DNA from: a virus
Direction: 5' to 3' (one strand)
DNA: 32,286 bases
IMG/VR virus record: IMGVR_UViG_3300035120_000150
Span: 1-32,286 of that record
The number at the start of each line of letters is the position of its first letter. Position 1 is the first letter of the stretch. Both the position numbers and the translations under genes were made by a program. The notes beneath the pieces were generated by a model that had not been told where the DNA came from, did no database searches, and saw only the letters and a list, made by a program, of their open reading frames with translations. This document shows positions 14,990-23,877 of this stretch, piece by piece.

Positions 14990-15705
14990 CCGAGCTTCGG
15001 CAAAACTTCAGCTTGATCGCCGGCGACGATACCGATGTCGACTACGGCATCGTGCCTGCGCCCGATCCGCCGTTTGACATGGCCCAGGCCAACATGACCT
15101 GGACCGCCTATCCGCAGGTGCGCGGGGTTGCCGACAAGACCGCGTCGGTTGTCATCAAGACTTCGGCCGATGGCAGCATCGTTGTCGAGGACGCGACGTC
15201 CTACGCATTCTCAGTGCTGCTTGCTTCCGCCGATACAATGGCCCTATCCGGCAACTACTACTATGAGATCGTCATCATCGATCCGTTGAACGACAACAGG
15301 CGCTCGACGCCGACCATCGGCACCATGACGGTGATCGATACCGCGAATCCGATCAATGTCGTCGCCTTCAAGTCAATGTTCCCCGAATTCATGGCGGTGG
15401 ACGACAGTGTGGTGCAGACCGCCTTGGACGAGGCCGCCCTGTTCATCGGTGACGATTGGGATCCGGTGGATGCGCAGGCCGCGACCTTCTACCTGGCGGC
15501 CCATTTCATAGCACAAGGCCAGGCGGCCGCGGGTGGGGCAGGACGGTTGGTCACGTCCGAACGCATTGGACAGATTTCGGTCCAGTATGCGGCGGCGTCC
15601 AGCAGTTCCAGCGGGTCGGCCTATCCGTCATTGGCCAACTCGTCCTATGGGCTGATGTTCCTCGCGGTGATGCGGCGCAACAGCCCGGGGATCGCCATCG
15701 TATGA
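14986..15705 (+). CDS. BppU-like N-terminal domain fused to DUF4054 head-tail connector
   Basis: The 239-residue protein begins with ATGA overlap. Residues 1-120 form an Ig-like domain of the BppU type (LRQNFSLIAGDDTDVDYGI, then beta strands) known from baseplate upper proteins. Residues about 121-239 look like DUF4054, a head-tail connector type: FKSMFPEFMAVDD, ALDEAALFIGDDW, and the helical YLAAHFIAQGQAA. The connector half gives the main function (adaptor on the portal). The next gene starts within its stop (ATGA). Confidence 0.7.
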   Translation: MTELRQNFSLIAGDDTDVDYGIVPAPDPPFDMAQANMTWTAYPQVRGVADKTASVVIKTSADGSIVVEDATSYAFSVLLASADTMALSGNYYYEIVIIDPLNDNRRSTPTIGTMTVIDTANPINVVAFKSMFPEFMAVDDSVVQTALDEAALFIGDDWDPVDAQAATFYLAAHFIAQGQAAAGGAGRLVTSERIGQISVQYAAASSSSSGSAYPSLANSSYGLMFLAVMRRNSPGIAIV

Positions 15706-16043
15706 TCGACTACGGCAGGGAGCGCGCCATCGCCGAAGGCATGATCCGCAAGTACGGGGCGCCGGCGATCCTGCGGCGTGACGATGGCGATCGACCATGC
15801 TTTGCCTTCATCTCGGACTACATGCCGCATGAGCGCGTTGGCAAGATCATCAATCAGACCGATCGCAAGGCGCTGTTGTCACCGGTGGATCTTACGGTCG
15901 ACCCGGACTCGGAACAGGACCGGCTGGTGACACTTGATCCCGTGACCGGCACCGAGCTCGAGACGCTGCGCATCGTTTCGCCCGTCGGGAAATTGGTGCC
16001 GGGGAACATCGTCATATACTGGGAACTTCAGGTTCGCCGCTGA
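15702..16043 (+). CDS. Head-tail joining / head closure protein
   Basis: A 113-residue protein whose ATG overlaps the connector stop. It has a helical start (DYGRERAIAEGMIRKYG), a central INQTDRKALLSP and the C-terminal VSPVGKLVPGNIVIYWELQVR, which fits a small beta-rich head closure or stopper. The order connector, closure, terminator is typical of siphoviruses. Identification rests on size and order more than on a motif. ATGA-type junctions link it to both neighbours. Confidence 0.6.
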   Translation: MIDYGRERAIAEGMIRKYGAPAILRRDDGDRPCFAFISDYMPHERVGKIINQTDRKALLSPVDLTVDPDSEQDRLVTLDPVTGTELETLRIVSPVGKLVPGNIVIYWELQVRR

Positions 16044-16516
16044 TGCAGGACAAACGCGAAGCCATACTTCTGCGCATGTTGTCGCTGCTGGGGACGGTGA
16101 ACGGCACGGCCGATCCCTTGAACGTGTTCCGCAATCGCGCCGAAATCCCCACTGAGAAGCTTCCGGCGCTCGTCTTGCTCGACGGCAGTGAGACCCTCAA
16201 AAACCCCCAGGCGGTGCACACCCGCGGGGGCGCACGCGTCCCCGGCATATTCGAGTTGACACCGCAGGTGTTCATCGTCCTGCGACCGCGCGACACCATA
16301 GACAATCCCGGCGTTGGCGAGGAATTGTCCGGGCTGCGGATGCAGGTGCTCAAAGCGTTCACCAAAGATGACGAGCTGTGGGCCTTACTCGGCTCGAACG
16401 GGGAGCTCATACACTCTGGCCACGTCACGGATTTGCAAACCGGGTCCACCGTGGTCGGTCAAATGCAACTGCACTTCCAATTGACCTATGTGCTCGACCC
16501 TAACGATCTTAACTGA
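16043..16516 (+). CDS. Tail terminator / neck protein
   Basis: A 157-residue protein starting in a TGATG junction. It has the alpha-helix start MQDKREAILLRMLSLLG, RNRAEIPTEKLPALVLLDG and a C-terminal LQTGSTVVGQMQLHFQLTYV, a pattern seen in tail-terminator proteins that cap the tail tube at its head-proximal end. It is followed by the tube gene, as in related siphoviruses. The assignment is by order and pattern. Confidence 0.65.
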   Translation: MQDKREAILLRMLSLLGTVNGTADPLNVFRNRAEIPTEKLPALVLLDGSETLKNPQAVHTRGGARVPGIFELTPQVFIVLRPRDTIDNPGVGEELSGLRMQVLKAFTKDDELWALLGSNGELIHSGHVTDLQTGSTVVGQMQLHFQLTYVLDPNDLN

Positions 16517-16536
16517 AAGAGAAGGAGAACCAGGCG

Positions 16537-17388
16537 ATGGCTTACGGTGTCAGTAGTCCGGATGTCAGTAATCTTGCTGTCGGCAAGGGCTTCATCTTGT
16601 TCAAGCCTACCGATCAAGTCAGCTTCTTTCATGTTGGCAACGTGCCGACATTTACCTTTACTCCCAAGGTGACGGTGCTCGATCATTACTCGTCGATGGG
16701 GGGCTCGCGGCTCAAGGATCTGAGCATCATCACCGAGAAGTCGGGTGAAGTGAAGATGGACCTAGAGGAGTTGACGGCGCAGAATTTGGCGATGTTGCTG
16801 ATGGGTGATGTCGGCAATGACGGCGGTACTCCGCCAAATCCGCAGGTCCAGATTTTCTCGCGCAATTCCTTCATCGGGGAGTTGAAGTTTTTTGCCACCA
16901 ACGAAGTCGGCCCGCGTTGGTATGTCGATTTGCTCAGCGTGAACCTGACCCCAAGCGGGGACTTCTCACCCATCATCGATAACGCCTTCATCAAGATGGT
17001 GGTCAGTGGTTCGGTGCAATCCATCGACGGCGTCTTCGGATCCATGACCCTGATGCCGCCGGTGAATTCGATAGCGCCGACAAATGTACTGCTGCCGGCA
17101 ATCACGGGTGGCGCCTCCGTCTCCTCGCCTGGCGCGCCCAAGACGGGAGATGTTCTGACCGCGACCATCGGTGGTTGGACGGGAGCGCATACCTATACTT
17201 ATGCGTGGCAGAGCGTCACGGGAACTACTGGCCCGTGGATCCCGATCTCTCCACCACAGACTGGCAAGACTTATACGGTGGTCTCAGGCGACATCGGTAA
17301 ATCGTTCAAGGTAATAGTGACCGGCACCAATCCGATTGGCAGTACGCCGGCGACTAGCACGAATACACTTGTAGCGGCGGCAACTTAA
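16537..17388 (+). CDS. Major tail tube protein with C-terminal Ig-like domain
   Basis: After GAAGGAGAA comes a 283-residue protein. Residues 1-170 have the tail tube features: MAYGVSSPDVSNLAVGKGFI, ELKFFATNEVGPRWYVDLLS, and the final IKMVVSGSVQSIDG. From about 190 to 283 is an Ig-like/bacterial immunoglobulin-like domain (GDVLTATIGGWTGAHTYTY, TYTVVSGDIGKSFKVIVTG), as often found hanging from tail tubes. The tube polymer forms the DNA channel; the extra domain probably decorates the tail surface and may aid adhesion. It is followed by the tail chaperone. Confidence 0.85.
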   Translation: MAYGVSSPDVSNLAVGKGFILFKPTDQVSFFHVGNVPTFTFTPKVTVLDHYSSMGGSRLKDLSIITEKSGEVKMDLEELTAQNLAMLLMGDVGNDGGTPPNPQVQIFSRNSFIGELKFFATNEVGPRWYVDLLSVNLTPSGDFSPIIDNAFIKMVVSGSVQSIDGVFGSMTLMPPVNSIAPTNVLLPAITGGASVSSPGAPKTGDVLTATIGGWTGAHTYTYAWQSVTGTTGPWIPISPPQTGKTYTVVSGDIGKSFKVIVTGTNPIGSTPATSTNTLVAAAT

Positions 17389-17406
17389 ACAAAGAAGTGA
17401 GGCCAA

Positions 17407-17889
17407 ATGAACAGCCTACTCGATCTCGGTCCATTGGAGGAAGAAGTAGAGGTCCGCGGCATCAAACTCACGGTGCATGGGTTGACGGCCTCCGACTTGT
17501 TCAAAATATTCTCCCAGTTCCCCGACATGCGTCAAATGATCGAACAGTTGGGGACACCGGGCGCGGTCATGATGAACCTCGCGCCCGACGTGGTGGCGAA
17601 GGTGATCGCCATCGTCACCGGCTCACCTGGTGACAAGGACGTAGAGGCGAAAGCGAAGTTGCTGGGAGCGGCGGATCAGATGATGATCCTATCCGCCGTT
17701 CAGCGGTTGTCATTCCCGCAGGGCTTCGGCCCTTTCGTCAGCCAGGTCACCAAGTTGATGGGGACGGACGCGCTGACCCCATCGGTGACTGGGAGCGGGC
17801 AGGGGAACTCATCGCACGATGCCTCCAGCGCTGCATTGCAGACGGACTCTCCTGGTCTGACGCGTGGAGACTCACCCCGCGTCAATTAG
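17407..17889 (+). CDS. Tail assembly chaperone, short form
   Basis: A 160-residue protein at the usual place between tail tube and tape measure. It is mostly helical, with LTASDLFKIFSQFPDMRQMI at about 24-43, and becomes Ser/Gly-rich and disordered after residue about 127. The last 30 residues are poor in structure, as expected if the real C-terminus is in the other frame. A -1 shift would make the long form that continues to 18023. Ribosome site GTGAGG precedes ATG. Confidence 0.75.
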   Translation: MNSLLDLGPLEEEVEVRGIKLTVHGLTASDLFKIFSQFPDMRQMIEQLGTPGAVMMNLAPDVVAKVIAIVTGSPGDKDVEAKAKLLGAADQMMILSAVQRLSFPQGFGPFVSQVTKLMGTDALTPSVTGSGQGNSSHDASSAALQTDSPGLTRGDSPRVN

Positions 17890-18023
17890 CGGCCTGGATC
17901 AAGCTGTCCGAACGTAATCGTCAAATCAATCTCGCTCATGACTTTGCCAACCTTCACAACGCGCAGGGTGACGGTAAGCATGCGCAGCAGTACCTGCAAA
18001 AGCTGTTAGCGGGAACCGAGTGA
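17803..18023 (+). CDS. Tail assembly chaperone, -1 frameshift extension
   Basis: The -1 frame is open from 17634 to TGA 18021-18023 and has no ATG, GTG or TTG in it, so it cannot be a separate normal gene. It encodes WERAGELIARCLQRCIADG, then LSWSDAWRLTPRQLAAWIKL and a QYLQKLLAGTE end, a clear helical coding sequence. It matches the lambda G/GT logic, in which -1 frameshifting makes a minor long chaperone. The best slip-like site is GGGGAAC at 17802-17808, where the P-site Gly codon can re-pair; the A-site re-pairing is imperfect. Start coordinate is the assumed shift point. Confidence 0.75.
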
Positions 18024-18068
18024 GATGGTCAACATCAAGCTCACCGGCGGCATTTAATAGGTAGGCTC

Positions 18069-20441
18069 ATGGCTGACGAAGGCGATATCGTACAAAAGCT
18101 GGTAATCGAGGGTACTGACGAGGCGATCAGCCAAATCGAGGAATTTGGCGGCACCGTCGGTCAGATCTTCTCGAAGATCGCGCAGGACATCGCTAGCGCA
18201 GGCGCGGCATTCGAGTCGTTCGGTGGTGCCGCCGGATTAGCGCTTGCGGCCGCCGCGGCTGCTGCTGCCGCTGCTGGAGGGGCACTGTATGAGTTGGCAT
18301 CCCATGCTGCAGAGGCGGTCGAGTCCCTGATGAAGTTGGAGGCGGTGACGGGGGACTCGATCGAGAACCTGTCCTCCTTTAAGGGTGCGGTCGAGTCATC
18401 TGGCGTCGGTGTCGACGGGTTGGCGCAGGCAATGGTGCGTCTGTCCTCGCGCATGGCGACCGAGTCGGCAAAGGCCGCGCAGGACCTCGCGCAGCTCCCT
18501 GTAGCGTTTGAAAAAGCAGCTGTTGCCGCCGCGCAGCTTGCGTTGGAGCAGGAGAAACTGGGCAATAGCTCCAGTGACTACGCGTTGAAGATGGAGTCTG
18601 CGGACTTCAGTATTGCGCGGACCGAGCAGGCAATGAGCAACCTCGGCGTGGAGGCTGCGCGTCTATCCAATGAGATGGAAAAAAGTGCCACCGACTTTGC
18701 CTTCAGCCAGGCAAGTCTGTCGCTATCCATCGGCGACGCCGAAAGTGCGCTGAAGAAGTTGCTGGGAACCTACACTGCCGCCGATGCAGAAGCCGATAAG
18801 CGGAGAAAGATCGAGGAGGCCGAACTCAAGATCGAGCAATTGAAGGCGAAGCAGACGCAGGATGCGGCCGACCAGGAGATGAAGCAGCAAGAATTCGCGA
18901 TGAAGCAGCAAGAATTAGCGATGAAGCGGCAGGAGCTCGAACTCAAGCTCAAGGAACAGCTAGCGGCGAAGGCGAAGGCTGCGCATGACGAGTACATGAA
19001 GCAGAAGGAGGACGAGGTAAAGGCGCAGGAGCTTGCACTCAAGGCGCAGGAACAGGCGGCGCAAGCGGCAAAGGATTATGCTGAGAACATTGTCGTTCTG
19101 ACGAGTACTTTCGCTAAGGCGGCAGCTGGTCAACAGATCTTCATCGACAAATCCGTCTCGATACAAAAGCAACTGGAGGGCATGGTTGCGGCCGTCGATG
19201 CCATCGTCAAGCAGAAGATCGATTGGGGCCAGATCACACCGGATGAGAAGCGGCAGGAGCAATTGCTGCAGTTTGCGACGATCCTGCGCAACATTCCCGA
19301 TGCAGAGCAACGCGTGGCCTTGGCGTCACAACTCGTGGGGCGTGGCTTTGCCGAGGCACTTTTGCGGATGGACCCGGAAAAGATCCGCGCCTTGCAGCAG
19401 AGCTTCAAGGATCTTGGGCTCACCATAACCAAGGTCGATGAGGAGAGTATCGAGAAGTACAAGCAGGCGACCGGGGAACTCGGTTACGTCATAGATACAC
19501 TTAAGACCAAGCTGGGGGCGATGATCACCCCCGGCTTCGCCGCCTTCTGGGATGCGATGGCAAAGGCGATCGAGCAGTCAATTCCGTTCTGGACCGCTCT
19601 CGGTAACTCCATCCAACAGGTGTTCGCCATCGTTCAACCGTTATTCCCTGCCATTGCTCGGGGCCTCGTATTCATGGCGCAGCTCCTTGGCGTCGCGCTG
19701 TTGGCGGTAACGATGCTTGCTGCTGGTTTCGCAATTGCCTTCGGTGGAATAGTTGTTGTAATTGAACAAGCGTGGGACGCACTCAAATTTGGCGTACAAC
19801 TGATTAACCTTGTCGCCAATTATCTGATGGACAGCTTCATCAACCCGGTGATCGATGCCTTCAATCGTTTCGTTAAGTTGGTCGAGGACAGCTTCAACGC
19901 GGTCGCCAAGTCGATCACGGATGCGTTCAATGCGATTCTTGCCCCGATCAAAACAGTGGTCGACAAGATTGCCGGTTGGATCCAGGGCCTCATTGACGGA
20001 ATAAAGGCATTGTGGGCTGGGTTGACGGGTGCGGGGGCGTCGGTGTCCACCGGCGGCGGCGGTGGTGGGATGGCTGCGGGCGGGTTGTTCGTCGGCCGGC
20101 ACGGCGGAGTCGATACCAACCTCGCCTATCTGACCTCCGGTGAATTTGTCATGAACACGGCGGCCGTGCAGAGATACGGCGTGTCCGCCATGCACGCCAT
20201 CAATTCATTACAGGCCCCGCGCTTTGCGCTCGGCGGGTTGAACGTCGGTGGGTCCATGCCGCGCACGGCCGGGATAATCGCCGGCGCTGGCAGCGCTTCC
20301 CCGCGCGTGCTGAACCTGACAATCGAGGGGCGTTCATTCCAAGGGTTGACGGTTCCCGAGCACACTGCATCGGCATTGGAGCGTTTCGCGGTCCACAGCC
20401 AGATCGCCTCGGTCGGGCGCAAGCAGTCGTGGAGGCGATAG
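18069..20441 (+). CDS. Tail tape measure protein
   Basis: A 790-residue protein with the tape measure layout: N-terminal helical region, Ala-rich segment (poly-Ala near 60-70), and a central Lys/Glu/Gln-rich coiled coil with near-repeats KQQEFAM, KQQELAM, KRQELEL at about 277-297. Hydrophobic segments follow at about 520-570, and a Gly-rich linker near 660. The C-terminus has GRHGGVDTNLAYLTSGEFVM, typical of tape measure ends, and RFALGGL. It sets tail length and may enter the cell membrane at injection. ATG 18069 follows TAGGTAGG. A 10-codon ORF at 18025-18057 precedes it. Confidence 0.9.
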   Translation: MADEGDIVQKLVIEGTDEAISQIEEFGGTVGQIFSKIAQDIASAGAAFESFGGAAGLALAAAAAAAAAAGGALYELASHAAEAVESLMKLEAVTGDSIENLSSFKGAVESSGVGVDGLAQAMVRLSSRMATESAKAAQDLAQLPVAFEKAAVAAAQLALEQEKLGNSSSDYALKMESADFSIARTEQAMSNLGVEAARLSNEMEKSATDFAFSQASLSLSIGDAESALKKLLGTYTAADAEADKRRKIEEAELKIEQLKAKQTQDAADQEMKQQEFAMKQQELAMKRQELELKLKEQLAAKAKAAHDEYMKQKEDEVKAQELALKAQEQAAQAAKDYAENIVVLTSTFAKAAAGQQIFIDKSVSIQKQLEGMVAAVDAIVKQKIDWGQITPDEKRQEQLLQFATILRNIPDAEQRVALASQLVGRGFAEALLRMDPEKIRALQQSFKDLGLTITKVDEESIEKYKQATGELGYVIDTLKTKLGAMITPGFAAFWDAMAKAIEQSIPFWTALGNSIQQVFAIVQPLFPAIARGLVFMAQLLGVALLAVTMLAAGFAIAFGGIVVVIEQAWDALKFGVQLINLVANYLMDSFINPVIDAFNRFVKLVEDSFNAVAKSITDAFNAILAPIKTVVDKIAGWIQGLIDGIKALWAGLTGAGASVSTGGGGGGMAAGGLFVGRHGGVDTNLAYLTSGEFVMNTAAVQRYGVSAMHAINSLQAPRFALGGLNVGGSMPRTAGIIAGAGSASPRVLNLTIEGRSFQGLTVPEHTASALERFAVHSQIASVGRKQSWRR

Positions 20442-20888
20442 TTGTATATTGGCGCTCCACCCAACGACCAGACCTTTCTGCAAATCAGTGTCATGGGGGT
20501 GCCGCTGTATTCTGCCCGCAATCTGTCGCAAACGCTTGAGCCGATAGACGCGTCTAAGAACATACGGCGCTCGATCAATGGGCTATTGCTCGACGTCAAC
20601 CATTCCCAGTTTCACAAGTATAAGTCGAAAATCACATGCACCGACGCCCGCACACCGGCCATTGACGGCATCTGGCCGGGACTGACGGTCACGGTCGATT
20701 GCGTGGCCTACCTATGTTACCCGAATGGGGGCACACCGCAACGATTGGTGATTTCAGGCAGTCAATTCACCGAGGGCAGTTTCGTATTCTACCGTCCGCG
20801 CCTGACTATGCTGGTGACATCTAGCACCATGCAGGTGGACGAGTGGGCCGGGACGGTGCCTTGGGAACTGGATCTGGAAGAAATCTGA
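20442..20888 (+). CDS. Distal tail-like protein (Dit position)
   Basis: The ORF begins with TTG directly after the tape measure stop and runs 148 residues. It has ARNLSQTLEPIDASKNIRRS and DARTPAIDGIWPGLTVTVDC, a pattern shared by small phage tail proteins at the distal tail position. It is beta-rich. The place between tape measure and hub fits a distal tail (Dit-like) adaptor. The TTG start is unusual; no better start exists upstream because the previous stop adjoins it. The hub overlaps its end by TGATG. Confidence 0.65.
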   Translation: MYIGAPPNDQTFLQISVMGVPLYSARNLSQTLEPIDASKNIRRSINGLLLDVNHSQFHKYKSKITCTDARTPAIDGIWPGLTVTVDCVAYLCYPNGGTPQRLVISGSQFTEGSFVFYRPRLTMLVTSSTMQVDEWAGTVPWELDLEEI

Positions 20889-22813
20889 TGGTCTCTTTTT
20901 ACTTCGCCTGGTGCGGTCCGGGAGAGCCGTTCAGCGCGGCCCACATGCGCGAGGACGAGATCGTCCTGTCATTTGATCTTGCTCATCTCGAAGGTCAAAT
21001 CCCTACCTTGTCGGTTGAAATAAAAAACCCGCGGATCGGGTTGCTGGCACCGGGGCGATTGCAGTGGGTTTGGTTCTCGTGGCAGTCGCCGACCGGAGCC
21101 GTCACACCGTTGTTCTATGGTCGGTTGGTAGCGCTGCCCAGCAACTTGTTTAACGAGGTGGTGACGCTGACATTTTTGGCGCGGCCGACTAACTATCTGG
21201 CCCAGAAGCAGGCGGCGGCAGAAGCCCTCAAGGTGTCGCCCTATTATGATCCGATTTGGATTGCCCAGGACAAGTGGGACGACCCCGATACGATCCTCGA
21301 ATCCTACACGACGGCGTGGCATGTGGATCGGACGTCACTCACGATCACCACCTCCGACATGATTTTCGGCGAGGACGGCACCGCGGAATTCCTGCCCGAG
21401 GATTCATTCTACGACAGCGTCTCGCTTTCCTTCGCGCAGTCACCGCAAAGTCAGGTCCAGTTCACTGGAACCGTGAATTGGACGCAGACGGGTGGTGGTA
21501 TCGTCAAATTGCCTGATGTCAGTCCGCCGCTTTTCTACAATGGAGATCAATGGGTTTCAGATTGGCCGAAGCCAGGCGCCTCCCTGCAAGGCGGTTGGAG
21601 TGTGGCCGATTCCGCGCTCGTGGATCTGTGGGGGACAGGCAATGCCTACACTTACAACGTGACCGGGAGCTATCAAAATCACGAAAAGACGCATCGCAAT
21701 GGGGACCAGATGTCGGTCAGCATCAGTCGGACCTATGCCATGCCAGGTAATCTTCTGGAGTCGAGCTATATCACGTCCGATACCGGCACTCGGGTCATTG
21801 GTGACCCGGATACCGGGACCGCGGCATCGGCGTCGGAGAGTGTAAGCTACATTCAACCGATGTTGTTCGCATTGAAGGGAAGTCTGACGCTCGCCTATGG
21901 CTTGAATGGTAAGCGTACCGAGACCGTCACATTCACGATGAACAGCGCGCTACAGTCGATAGTGACGACACCCGCGGACGAGGCAGCAAATCCAATAGCG
22001 CTCTCCATGCAAGGATCCGATGTCGGGGTGAGCTTGCAAGGTGTGGTGCCGATCGGCGATCCGGGTCGCAATGTCTTCTTTCCGACCGATCGTGGAATTC
22101 AGGCACTGCAGTATCCTTTGTTGGTGGCTCGAGCACACTTGTTGCAGTCAGCTCGCGCCGTGAAAATCGGGTTCGATTGTCAATTCGAGCGCGCCATAAG
22201 CCTGTCGTGCCGCAAGAATGCATTGCTGCACGACAGCAGACTCCCAGGTGGGCAGGCGCTCGGTAAGATCACCGAATACCATATCAAGGGAAGCGGCGAT
22301 CAGGGTCAGCTGATCGGAACCGTACAGATCGAGAGCACCATCGGTGCTGGTGGTTCGGTCACGGTCGTGGAAGGCACTCCGGTTTATGCAGATGATGGTT
22401 ATGTCGCGGTGGGTTATCAATTGTATGACGGCGGAACCCTGACCCTGCCAACCTATGATCTTGCATTCACGTTGCCGGGCGGGGCCGGTGTCGGGCCACC
22501 GATCGGCAATGATGCTGTCATCAGATATGAGATCATGCATGGCCTGACTCCGGAAGATGCCGCAAAAAACGTCGTGCCACCGCCGAGCATGTCGGACATT
22601 GCCGAGCTGGCCGCCGAGCAGCAAGTGCAATCGGCACAGGACAAACAGAAGATCATGGAAAATCAGATTCAGGATCAGGTTAAAAATAATCCGACGTGGC
22701 TGGATCTTGAATTGGCTCCGGTTGCTGGATTCGATTATGCGGCCGAGTATCCTATCCAGGTCGGAACGCTGATTATACCCAGAATGATCGATCTGGAAGC
22801 TCCAAGTGCCTAG
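20888..22813 (+). CDS. Baseplate hub / tail-associated protein
   Basis: ATG 20888 overlaps the upstream stop (TGATG); an earlier in-frame start lies inside the previous gene. The 641-residue protein starts with MVSFYFAWCGPGEPFSAAHM and a segment LVALPSNLFNEVVTLTFLAR, and is followed by a Tyr/Asp-rich beta region and a C-terminal Gln-rich helix (EQQVQSAQDKQKIMENQIQD). It occupies the hub position, following Dit. The first 120 residues look like a gp27/hub-like beta domain, by eye. Enzymatic residues of a lysozyme were not seen. Confidence 0.7.
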   Translation: MVSFYFAWCGPGEPFSAAHMREDEIVLSFDLAHLEGQIPTLSVEIKNPRIGLLAPGRLQWVWFSWQSPTGAVTPLFYGRLVALPSNLFNEVVTLTFLARPTNYLAQKQAAAEALKVSPYYDPIWIAQDKWDDPDTILESYTTAWHVDRTSLTITTSDMIFGEDGTAEFLPEDSFYDSVSLSFAQSPQSQVQFTGTVNWTQTGGGIVKLPDVSPPLFYNGDQWVSDWPKPGASLQGGWSVADSALVDLWGTGNAYTYNVTGSYQNHEKTHRNGDQMSVSISRTYAMPGNLLESSYITSDTGTRVIGDPDTGTAASASESVSYIQPMLFALKGSLTLAYGLNGKRTETVTFTMNSALQSIVTTPADEAANPIALSMQGSDVGVSLQGVVPIGDPGRNVFFPTDRGIQALQYPLLVARAHLLQSARAVKIGFDCQFERAISLSCRKNALLHDSRLPGGQALGKITEYHIKGSGDQGQLIGTVQIESTIGAGGSVTVVEGTPVYADDGYVAVGYQLYDGGTLTLPTYDLAFTLPGGAGVGPPIGNDAVIRYEIMHGLTPEDAAKNVVPPPSMSDIAELAAEQQVQSAQDKQKIMENQIQDQVKNNPTWLDLELAPVAGFDYAAEYPIQVGTLIIPRMIDLEAPSA

Positions 22814-23027
22814 CCTCGAGCAAATCGTCAGACCATTTGTCGTCGTCGATACGACACCTTCGGTCGCGGTGCCGGTTTCATCGTCGGGCACGCCCCCAGC
22901 CAATGTCGTCATGAAGATCGGTTATGGCGGGTCCGCCAAGTTGCTGACGACAAGTTGGTCGACATCGTTCAGCGACTACATGGATGGAAAGCAAAAGGAA
23001 ACTAAGCCTTCCTCATCAGGTCAATAA
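22806..23027 (+). CDS. Small tail protein (73 residues)
   Basis: Starts with GTG within the hub stop region. A 73-residue protein, mostly beta-prone: VRPFVVVDTTPSVAVPVSSS and VVMKIGYGGSAKLLTTSWST. It has a Lys/Ser-rich end. Proteins of this size at this place are usually small baseplate or fibre-attachment parts. No motif allows more. The start has GGAAG seven bases upstream. Confidence 0.6.
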   Translation: MPSLEQIVRPFVVVDTTPSVAVPVSSSGTPPANVVMKIGYGGSAKLLTTSWSTSFSDYMDGKQKETKPSSSGQ

Positions 23028-23042
23028 AACGATTGAACCAGA

Positions 23043-23873
23043 ATGGCCATTATTTATAGAAGCGCGGGACCATGGGGTGCGGGCAAGGGTGCGAACCTGG
23101 TTGCCGGCGAGGTCGATGGTAATTTTTACGACTTGGATAAACGGGTGACGGTGACCGAGGAGACGATACCCGAGTTGGTGTCGATCTCTTTTTTCGAGGT
23201 GAGTGGGTCATCGTTCTATATTCACATGACCGACGGCACCATTCAGGGGCCGTTCGCGTTGCCGATGACTCAGTGGTACTTTCGCGGCGAGTGGGTCCCG
23301 AACACCCATTACAGCGTCAATGATGTGATCACCACCAATGGCAACACCTACATGGTGTTGTTCAATCATCTCAGTGCCGCCACGTTTGACCCAGGTGCGA
23401 ACGACGGATCGGGGCATCCCTATTACGGGCTATTGCTGTCAAATCCGGCCGGTGTCTTACCGGTAGGTGGGCTGCAGGGACAGTACCTGACCAAGACGTC
23501 CGATCTTGATTATGAGGCCGGGTGGCTAACACCGGTCGTGTTTCCGTCGCAGGCACTATTGGAAGCTCCGGACCCGATTTACACTCTAACGCTGGCGAAT
23601 ATCGCGAGCTATGTTCGGTGCGTCAACGCCTCCGGGTGCAATGTCACCATACCCGCTGACGCCAATCTAAATTTTCCGTTGTCGACCGAAATTTCCTTTC
23701 GGCAATGCACCGGGGTCGCCGTGACCGTGCAACCAGATATTGGTGTGTTTTTCAATACGATTGCCGGGTTTTTGCACACGGGAGGCTCGGTCATGACCGG
23801 GCGCAATGGTGCGGTGATCACCGCAAAAAAGGTTGCACCAAATAGCTGGGATATATTTGGTTTGTTGGGTTAA
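23043..23873 (+). CDS. Tail fibre protein with carbohydrate-binding-like module
   Basis: The 276-residue protein starts MAIIYRSAGPWGAGKGANL, a start frequent in phage fibre proteins. Residues about 78-110 hold WYFRGEWVPNTHYSVNDVIT followed by NGNTYMV, a short CBM5/12-like (chitin-binding type) beta module that may bind cell-surface glycan. The rest is beta-rich with GRNGAVITAKKVAPNSWDIF at the end. It is one of a series of fibre-like proteins. The ribosome site is weak, so translation may be coupled. Confidence 0.7.
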   Translation: MAIIYRSAGPWGAGKGANLVAGEVDGNFYDLDKRVTVTEETIPELVSISFFEVSGSSFYIHMTDGTIQGPFALPMTQWYFRGEWVPNTHYSVNDVITTNGNTYMVLFNHLSAATFDPGANDGSGHPYYGLLLSNPAGVLPVGGLQGQYLTKTSDLDYEAGWLTPVVFPSQALLEAPDPIYTLTLANIASYVRCVNASGCNVTIPADANLNFPLSTEISFRQCTGVAVTVQPDIGVFFNTIAGFLHTGGSVMTGRNGAVITAKKVAPNSWDIFGLLG

Positions 23874-23877
23874 GCAC

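Noticed and set aside
18025-18057. 10-codon ORF (MVNIKLTGGI) between tail chaperone and tape measure
   Set aside because: It has a start and stop but only a poor ribosome site and no recognisable role. Too short to call.
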